A stretch of DNA of 64,000 nt from Brienomyrus brachyistius (lineage: Eukaryota > Chordata > Actinopteri > Osteoglossiformes > Mormyridae), in NCBI RefSeq assembly GCF_023856365.1, contig NW_026042420.1, positions 1 to 64,000 of the forward strand, in the 5' to 3' direction. Below are positions 58,427 through 64,000 of the stretch, piece after piece. The notes under the pieces were generated by a model, which saw only the letters and a program-made list of their open reading frames with translations, was not told where the DNA came from and searched no databases. Both the position numbers and the translations under genes were made by a program. The number at the start of each line of letters is the position of its first letter. Position 1 is the first letter of the stretch.

Positions 58427-59406
58427 GCGGGCGGCGAGAATAGTTTAGCTTAACTTCCCTTAACTTTTCCCATTCATTTTCAATGGTAGTGCTTAACAGT
58501 ACGGATGTAATATTCTTTCGGCCACTGGTTGATGTTTTGTCGCTGTTTCGACGCCTCCAATGACGTTTTACCCTTATCACTACCGACAGTCGACACAACT
58601 GGATTTTGGAAAAGAGCAGCAGAGAGTGAGTAGTATTTCAGTAAATTTGGTGATTCACCTAAAAGAAAAACCGCCCGGTCGAACGGAAAGGACGACTTTC
58701 CAAGGTAAACTGAACAGCAATCTTATATTTTCTTAAATATTCCGATGTATTTCACATTCCAAAATCGAACTGGATGCTGTACGTTTTACGGAGCCCCTCG
58801 CGAAGCTCTCTGTGTAATGCTGAAGTAGTTATTCACTCGCTCCATAGGTAGCATTGCTTTTGAAATATTTAATAATTAATATTCAATTTTTAATGCACAA
58901 TTTAAATAAAAACATGTTTGACTTTGGAAATTAAGGCGGGTACCGTTTATAAGAATTCCACTCATCGTGAGGAATCCAAAAGTATCTTTTATTAGTGGCC
59001 CGGTAAAGCAGTACATTTATTAAGCTAGACAGTGTCCATTTATGGAAAACGAGTAATTTGCAGTAAAACGAGCATACACTGGTCAAGTAGAATGAGTCTA
59101 GGCAGATGAGACAGAATAAACTGGATTACCGTTTATAAACTAACCTTATATATATAGTGTATTATACATATACTAATTCTGCACGTTCCTATATGCAAGG
59201 TACTGTGACGGTAACTTTCCTGTAAGTCATTGATATTTAACTACAACTTTTTTATGCATATTGTTTGCTGGCATTGCCGTTAACTTGGATATTAAAGAAT
59301 TCCTCACATAATCGTTAAGTATTAAACCTACTAAAGTTGTTCAAACAAACCTTGTTTTAGGTTAAAGCAAGTCAGTTAGAAGCTATTACACTTACTTTGC
59401 TACCAA
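58427..59406. other. Start of unique region, possible 5' region of a gene
   Basis: This sequence is unique within the window. CCAAT and a CRE-like TGACGTTT lie near 58556-58567. A possible leader with a donor-like gagagtgagtag lies at 58621-58632. The rest is AT-rich with no coding frame. If the gene at 59407 is real, its promoter and a non-coding exon could lie here. Confidence 0.3.
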
Positions 59407-60257
59407 ATGGCAAAGGTGTCAGATCACAGAATTCTTGTTTATAATTCCATGCCCTTCTGTGTTTCTTTACGCCTGTCAACTACCACCTGTCAAAAGTGAG
59501 GATGAGAATTTGGTTGGGTTTGGAGTCCGTGCTGGCAAGACCTGGAAGGATATTTGGGACAGTAGGGATGATGGGTATGAGGCTGTTATCCTCAAACAAC
59601 AATGCGTACCAGGCAGCAAAATGTACCGACTACAGCAGTACCTGAGGCTGAAGCACAGCAATCTTCAGATGACACTGGAGGCTTCTGCTCCCTCAAGACC
59701 AGCACTTCCAGACACTTCTACTAATCCTCCAGGTTGGCTGACAGTTTCATATATGTGGTTCTGTGCATTGATTATGTCTTTTATTCATATCTATTTTGTT
59801 TTATAGAAATAGAGGAAGATGAGGAATTGGAGAGGATGATGCTTTGTTGGTCCCCTTCCAAAACCGAAGGCCCGATGAGTGAGAATCTCATATGCATGCA
59901 CACACACAAACAGTCACTCTTCAGGATTCAGTATAAATTAAGGAATCAATATTATTTGTGGTTCATTTGTGGTTTTTTCACTTTGCTTTCAGGTTTGCAA
60001 GTTGTTGGAGTCCATGATGCTAAAGGTTCTTTCCCTTCAATTATGGAGGATAATTCTGGATGTCATGATCAGAATTTTTCATCCAAGTTCTTTATTATTC
60101 ATCTTGTTTTGGCCACGTTCAGGCCCGTTTTGATGCCTGTGTTCTGTTTGTTCCATTGTTCAAGACTATGCAGCCAGAGATGACCTGGAGGGAGTTTCAA
60201 AAATCTCCTTTTTATGAGGCTGAAAAGCAGCGTTGGTCAGCGGAGAGAAAAAAGTAA
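59407..60257 (+). pseudogene. Small spliced gene of unknown function with an N-terminal frameshift
   Basis: The function is unknown. ATG 59407 opens MAKVSDHRILVYNSMPF and then shifts frame near 59475. In the next frame LPPVKSEDENLVGFGV, GKTWKDIWDSRDDGYE and PGSKMYRLQQYLRLKH follow to a donor at 59732. Intron 59733-59806 (74 bases, pyrimidine-rich acceptor ttttatag) leads to an acidic exon 59807-59878 (EIEEDEELERMM), and intron 59879-59992 to an exon from 59993 (VVGVHDAKGSFPSIMED). Both introns are GT-AG and in phase, which is good evidence of real splicing. A last segment from 60123 (acceptor cacgttcag) encodes FDACVLFVPLFK and EMTWREFQKSPFYEAEKQRW to TAA 60257, but no good donor links it. 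The N-terminal pattern resembles uncharacterised fish protein families, from memory only. The frameshift and the missing link argue for a decayed copy. Confidence 0.45.
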
Positions 60258-60760
60258 CACACTACCTGCTACTTCAAGAGCAGCGTTATTTGTAAAAATT
60301 GTAAATGTTTTCCATATACACTCTGTCCACTTTATTAAGAACAGCTATTTTGTGTCTGGGCTCATTTTTCACTGACAAATAATGCATGGCAACAGGTGGG
60401 TTACAATCAGATTGTAAAAATTGCCGCTGTTAGGTAGGTTTTCTTAAAGAAGTGGCAAGCATAGTTTTTTTTTAAAACAAAAAAAGTAAAGATTGTTTTA
60501 TATTCTTTATAGTTCAGTATTGTTTGAATATACACTTGCAGCATTTTAACATATGGTTAATATGTTCCTTGTTTGTTCCTGATTCTCTAAGGTCATAAAT
60601 TATCCCTGAGCATCTCTCAAAGTGTGGGGCAGTTACCCCAATGGCTAAATTCCCCATCGTGACCCTTTCAGATCTGTCCTATTAATCATTCCCTATCCAC
60701 TGGCTAAATCTCTCTTGTCTCATCACCACCTCAACCAGTGTGGTGAGTCTAAGAAAGTGT
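60258..60760. other. Downstream AT-rich DNA with a fish repeat segment
   Basis: There is no coding frame. The part at about 60590-60750 (ggtcataaattatccctgag to accacctcaaccagtgtgg) resembles a dispersed fish repeat, class uncertain. Confidence 0.4.
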
Positions 60761-61272
60761 TACGGCGTCAGTCAGGAGTTTTGGGCACACCTACCTATAG
60801 AATTGTTTCTTTGTACTATTCTTTACATTTTGTAATATTTATAAAGACATCATAACTATAAAGTAATACACATGGAATTATGCACTACTCAGAAAAGTTA
60901 TTAAAAAAAAATAATTTGTTGGGGGGGACAATTCTGTTGGAACTCAGAAGGTTGCCGGTTCAAATCCCAGGGCTGGCCGAGTGATCCCACCATTGGGCCC
61001 TTGAGCAAGGCCCTTAACCCCAGCTGCTCCAGGGACTGACTGATCCTGCTTTCTACTTTATACTAGTTTAATGAGGTGGCCTCCTGGAATGCTTTTCCAG
61101 CTCTCCTGAAGGAGCCGTCTCATATATGCTGAGCACTCAGCCGATTTTCTTTAACTCTCTGGTCAGACTCCTTGAAAAACATTTCTACTGGGTTTAGCTC
61201 AAGTATCCAGGTAATATGACCCAGTCCCTTTGTAGGCAGAGTGGTGTGTCCAAATTACTGACTGGTACTGTA
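60761..61272. mobile_element. Deleted Tc1-like element with an inserted SINE-like repeat
   Basis: The left end gtcaggagttttgggcacac and the right end ggtgtgtccaaattactgac followed by tggtactgta are the inverted termini of a common fish Tc1 family. The interior retains pieces of the transposase gene on the minus strand (gaatgcttttccagctctcc, then catatatgctgagcactcag). It is about 500 bases, so most of the transposase is deleted. Confidence 0.7.
60915..61060 (+). mobile_element. SINE-like repeat with box B inside the Tc1 element
   Basis: The B-box-like GGTTCAAATCC near 60958 is followed by ggctggccgagtgatcccac and cccttgagcaaggcccttaa, a body widespread in fish SINEs. No clean target duplication could be fixed. 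Confidence 0.55.
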
Positions 61273-61462
61273 TGTCTAACTATCTGACAGTTGTTAAAAT
61301 GCTGCAGCATCACTGTTAGTATTGTCATAACAATGCTATTTTTAATTATGCTTTTTGTTTTGATTCAGGATTCAATGAGTCATTTGTTAACATGCTACAA
61401 AATGCATGCATTAACACTGCTGTTTAAGAAAATTAATCATTTCATCTATTTAATATTTGACA

Positions 61463-61744
61463 TACACTACCGTTCAATTATATACCCTGTGACAAGACTT
61501 GATTGGGGTCAGTTTTATCCTACAAAAGGATAATGACCCAAACCAAACCTCCAAAATGTGTTAGCAATATTTAAAGAATAAGCAGTCAGACATACCAGGA
61601 GATTGATGCAGAGGACTGCCAGTTGCTGATAATAGGCCTCTATATGTAGATGTGGATAAAATTTTGTGAATTGCATGAAAATGTGTTTTTCTTTGGAAAA
61701 CAAAGAAATTTGCATGTGATCCCAAACTTTTGAGCGGTAATGTA
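61463..61744. mobile_element. Short Tc1-like MITE
   Basis: The left end tacactaccgttcaa and the right end ttgagcggtaatgta form imperfect inverted termini, next to cccaaacttt as in another common fish Tc1 family. The interior has no transposase frame. Confidence 0.65.
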
Positions 61745-61750
61745 TATCTT

Positions 61751-62100
61751 GGGGGTGGCATGGTGGTGCAGTGGTTAGCACTGTTGCCTCACACCTCTGG
61801 GACCCAGGTTTGAGTCGCCGCCTGTGTCACATGTGTGTGGAGTTTGCATGTTCTCCCCATGTCGTCGTGGGGGGTACTCCGGTTTCCCCCCACAGTCCAA
61901 AAACATGCTGAGGCTAATTGGAGTTGCTAAATTGCCCATAGGTGTGCATGTGAGAGTGAATGGTGTGTGAGTGTGCCCTGCGATGGGCTGGCCCCCCATC
62001 CTGGGTTGTTCCCTGCCTCGTGCCCATTGCTTCCGGGATAGGCTCCGGACCCCCGTGACCCAGTAGAATAAGCGGTTTGGAAAATGGATGGATGGATGGA
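61751..62100 (+). mobile_element. tRNA-derived SINE, independent insertion
   Basis: This belongs to the same SINE family as at 5161 but is a separate insertion. It is flanked by a perfect 10-bp duplication TGTATATCTT at 61741-61750 and 62101-62110. Its body differs from the duplicated SINE at many positions and it ends in (TGGA)n. It landed just beyond the end of a Tc1-like element. Confidence 0.88.
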
Positions 62101-62110
62101 TGTATATCTT

Positions 62111-62524
62111 ATCATACCCCTGAGTATGAGAACCTGAGTACTTGTCTCTTTCTGTGTAAATAGACTCAATAAACAATACATTTTATTCATAACTGTCTAT
62201 GTCTGTTTAATTACCACAGCGACATAAATAAATAAATAAATAAAATTGTAACCATAGTTTTAAGCTGTTTATTAAATACATCAATATCAAGAAAACGAAG
62301 AATAATGGATGAATGTGATTACAAGAAATGGAGAAATTTGTTCATGCTTTTTTGAAAACATGCCTCAAAATGATTAGCATTTCAATCTAACTTGAAATGT
62401 ATCAGAAAAAAAATCATTAACGGAGATTTTGCAGCGCCGGGGAGGGTCTCTTCGCTTCGCAAAAAAAATCCTTCAATTTCATTGGCTGCCACTGTGTTAT
62501 GGCTATACGCGACCGGCCCCGCTG
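62111..62524. other. AT-rich end of the unique region
   Basis: There is no gene. An AATAAA at about 62169 and an (AATA)n tract at 62224-62245 are seen. A GC-rich stretch begins near 62430 and runs into the truncated tRNA-like fragment at 62525. Confidence 0.5.
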
Positions 62525-62570
62525 GGTCTCCCGTGTGAAAGGCGGCGATCTTACCACTACACTATCCAGC
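62525..62570 (-). pseudogene. Truncated tRNA-like fragment, right edge of unique region
   Basis: Only the box-A half is present (gtctcccgtgtgaaaggcgg to actatccagc). It complements the box-B half left at 58395, as if about 4.1 kb were inserted into, or exchanged within, one tRNA-like copy. Confidence 0.6.
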
Positions 62571-63261
62571 AACTATATAATATAAGGGAGATTTACGGGA
62601 AAATACTAATACGGGAGGACGGCGGGAAAGAGAAGTAAAATACGGTAGTTTCCCGGCCAAAACGGGAGACTTGACAGCCTGAGATGGCTGTCTCTGGCCA
62701 CGCCCCCTACAGTCGGTCCGGCCCCTGGCTTTTCCAGCGTGTTCGCGAAAACGACTTCATTATTTATCTGATTGATTTATCGACAGACCATCATACTTTT
62801 TAGACGTTATAATAACAACACTCTATTGATCCCCCTCTTACTGTCCATGATACACAATGACGAGACACATGTTCACTAATGACGAGAACTATTCTATTTT
62901 TCATGCCGGGTCCTTCAAATCTTACATTTACAAATCTTGTTCTTGTTCTCTGCTTTCTCGTTCCCGTAGATATATATTATTATACGGAGATTTACGGAGT
63001 CTTCAAAGACGGTCCGGCTCCAGCTCAAGGATCACTGTTGCTGTGGTGTAGATCAGCTGATCTGTTTCCAGCTTAGCTTATTTCTTATTTCTCAGGTCAG
63101 CTGCTCTTGTATTCAGCCTACTAATATATATGGGGCTTGGTACCCAATCTCGGAATGTGGGGATGATGATATCTCCCCCCTGACCTGTCGTCCTGGCTCC
63201 CCCTTGTCGTAGCAATCGTGTTGTACCTCATCAATCTCTAGTTGTGATAGCAGTTGTTTCT

Positions 63262-63331
63262 GGCCACAACCGGGATTCGAACCCCGGTCTCCCGTGTGAA
63301 AGGCGGCGATCTTACCACTACACTATCCAGC
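63262..63331 (-). tRNA. tRNA-Glu-like sequence, probably pseudo (4)
   Basis: This is a complete 70-base copy. On the plus strand it follows non-AT-rich sequence (gttgtgatagcagttgtttc) rather than the usual (ATATAA)n tract. Confidence 0.42.
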
Positions 63332-63406
63332 AACTATATAATACAATATATAAAAAATATAATATAAATATAATATAAATATATAAAATATATAAAATAT
63401 ATTTTT

Positions 63407-63476
63407 GGCCACAACCGGGATTCGAACCCCGGTCTCCCGTGTGAAAGGCGGCGATCTTACCACTACACTATCCAGC
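63407..63476 (-). tRNA. tRNA-Glu-like sequence, probably pseudo (5)
   Basis: This is a complete 70-base copy, 145 bases from the previous one in tandem orientation and identical to it by eye. Confidence 0.42.
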
Positions 63477-64000
63477 AACTATATAATATAAGGGAGATTT
63501 ACGGGAAAATACTAATACGGGAGGACGGCGGGAAAGAGAAGTAAAATACGGTAGTTTCCCGGCCAAAACGGGAGACTTGACAGCCTGAGATGGCTGTCTC
63601 TGGCCACGCCCCCTACAGTCGGTCCGGCCCCTGGCTTTTCCAGCGTGTTCGCGAAAACGACTTCATTTATTTTCTTATTGATTTATCGACAGACCATCAT
63701 ACTTTTTAGACGTTATAATAACAACACTCTATTGATCCCCAAAGAGAGAAATTCTCTCCTTGCCTGCCCCCTCTTACTGTCCATGATACACAAGCACATA
63801 TGTAGAAAAACGTCAGCTTGGAAGCCAAGGCTGGACTTAACCTACTCTATTCTGGTATTCTGTTCTCCCAAGTAAGGCGTGGGTTCGAATCCAACTTCCG
63901 ACAAAAGTTCTTCAATCGCTACAGCACAATTTGAGCCACTTACGGCTTTAATTGCTTTGTTTTATTTTTGCGTTTCAGGCAAAACTACATAACACTTAAA

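Larger units (their letters stand above)
62571..64000 (+). repeat. R/MITE/W block resumed at the right edge
   Basis: In order: a MITE right part (to about 62690), a truncated W segment, the unknown segment (62871-63170), a tRNA-like copy (63262), an (ATATAA)n tract, another tRNA-like copy (63407), a MITE right part ending about 63593, a full W segment to 63998, and the first bases of a further R. The tandem block therefore continues beyond the window. Confidence 0.75.

Noticed and set aside
62857..63076. Shared open stretch (IYYYTEIYGVF) as a gene
   Set aside because: The two copies differ by frame-changing deletions and the start codons are not shared; treated as an unknown repeat segment.

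Overview
The window is eukaryotic, repeat-rich DNA that I assign to a ray-finned fish. It holds spliced genes with GT-AG introns and no bacterial gene organisation. Its repeats are typical of fish: Tc1-like transposons, hAT-like elements, LINE pieces resembling Rex1, CR1 and L2, a Ty3/gypsy integrase remnant, and a tRNA-derived SINE ending in (TGGA)n. No species is assigned.

The dominant structure is a large head-to-tail duplication. Copy A (about 741-24624), copy B (about 24625-50809) and the first 7.4 kb of copy C (about 50810-58270) are nearly identical over long stretches. The periods are 23.88 kb (A to B) and 26.19 kb (B to C). Each complete copy reads, left to right: remnant of a Tc1-like transposon; a lysine-rich exon on the minus strand behind a CCAAT/TATA promoter; a gypsy integrase remnant between two short direct repeats; a SINE; a composite tandem block (called R, MITE and W here) that carries tRNA-like sequences in B, C and the right flank; a truncated L2-like LINE; unassigned LTR-like sequence; nested LINE pieces; a four-exon chemerin-like (rarres2-like) gene with a shared frameshift; hAT-like pieces and a cysteine-rich exon; a GC-rich proline-rich reading frame; an internally deleted Tc1-like transposon with 285-bp inverted repeats; and a 4.4-4.6 kb minisatellite of about 240-bp units rich in (TA)n. 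The extra 2.3 kb of B comes mainly from one more round of the R/MITE/W block.

At about 58270-58425 the duplication stops inside the R/MITE/W block, next to a truncated tRNA-like copy. About 4.1 kb of sequence not seen elsewhere in the window follows (58427-62520). It contains a small spliced gene of unknown function (59407-60257), two internally deleted Tc1-like elements, two SINE-like repeats and otherwise plain AT-rich DNA. The R/MITE/W block with tRNA-like sequences then resumes to the end of the window.

The clearest host-gene candidates are the two chemerin-like copies, which look like pseudogenes unless the shared one-base deletion is a sequencing error. After them come the lysine-rich exon (open in B and C, broken in A) and the spliced gene near 59.4 kb. 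Most other long reading frames are transposon debris or translated microsatellites. I see no operon, CRISPR array, phage or prokaryotic defence system.
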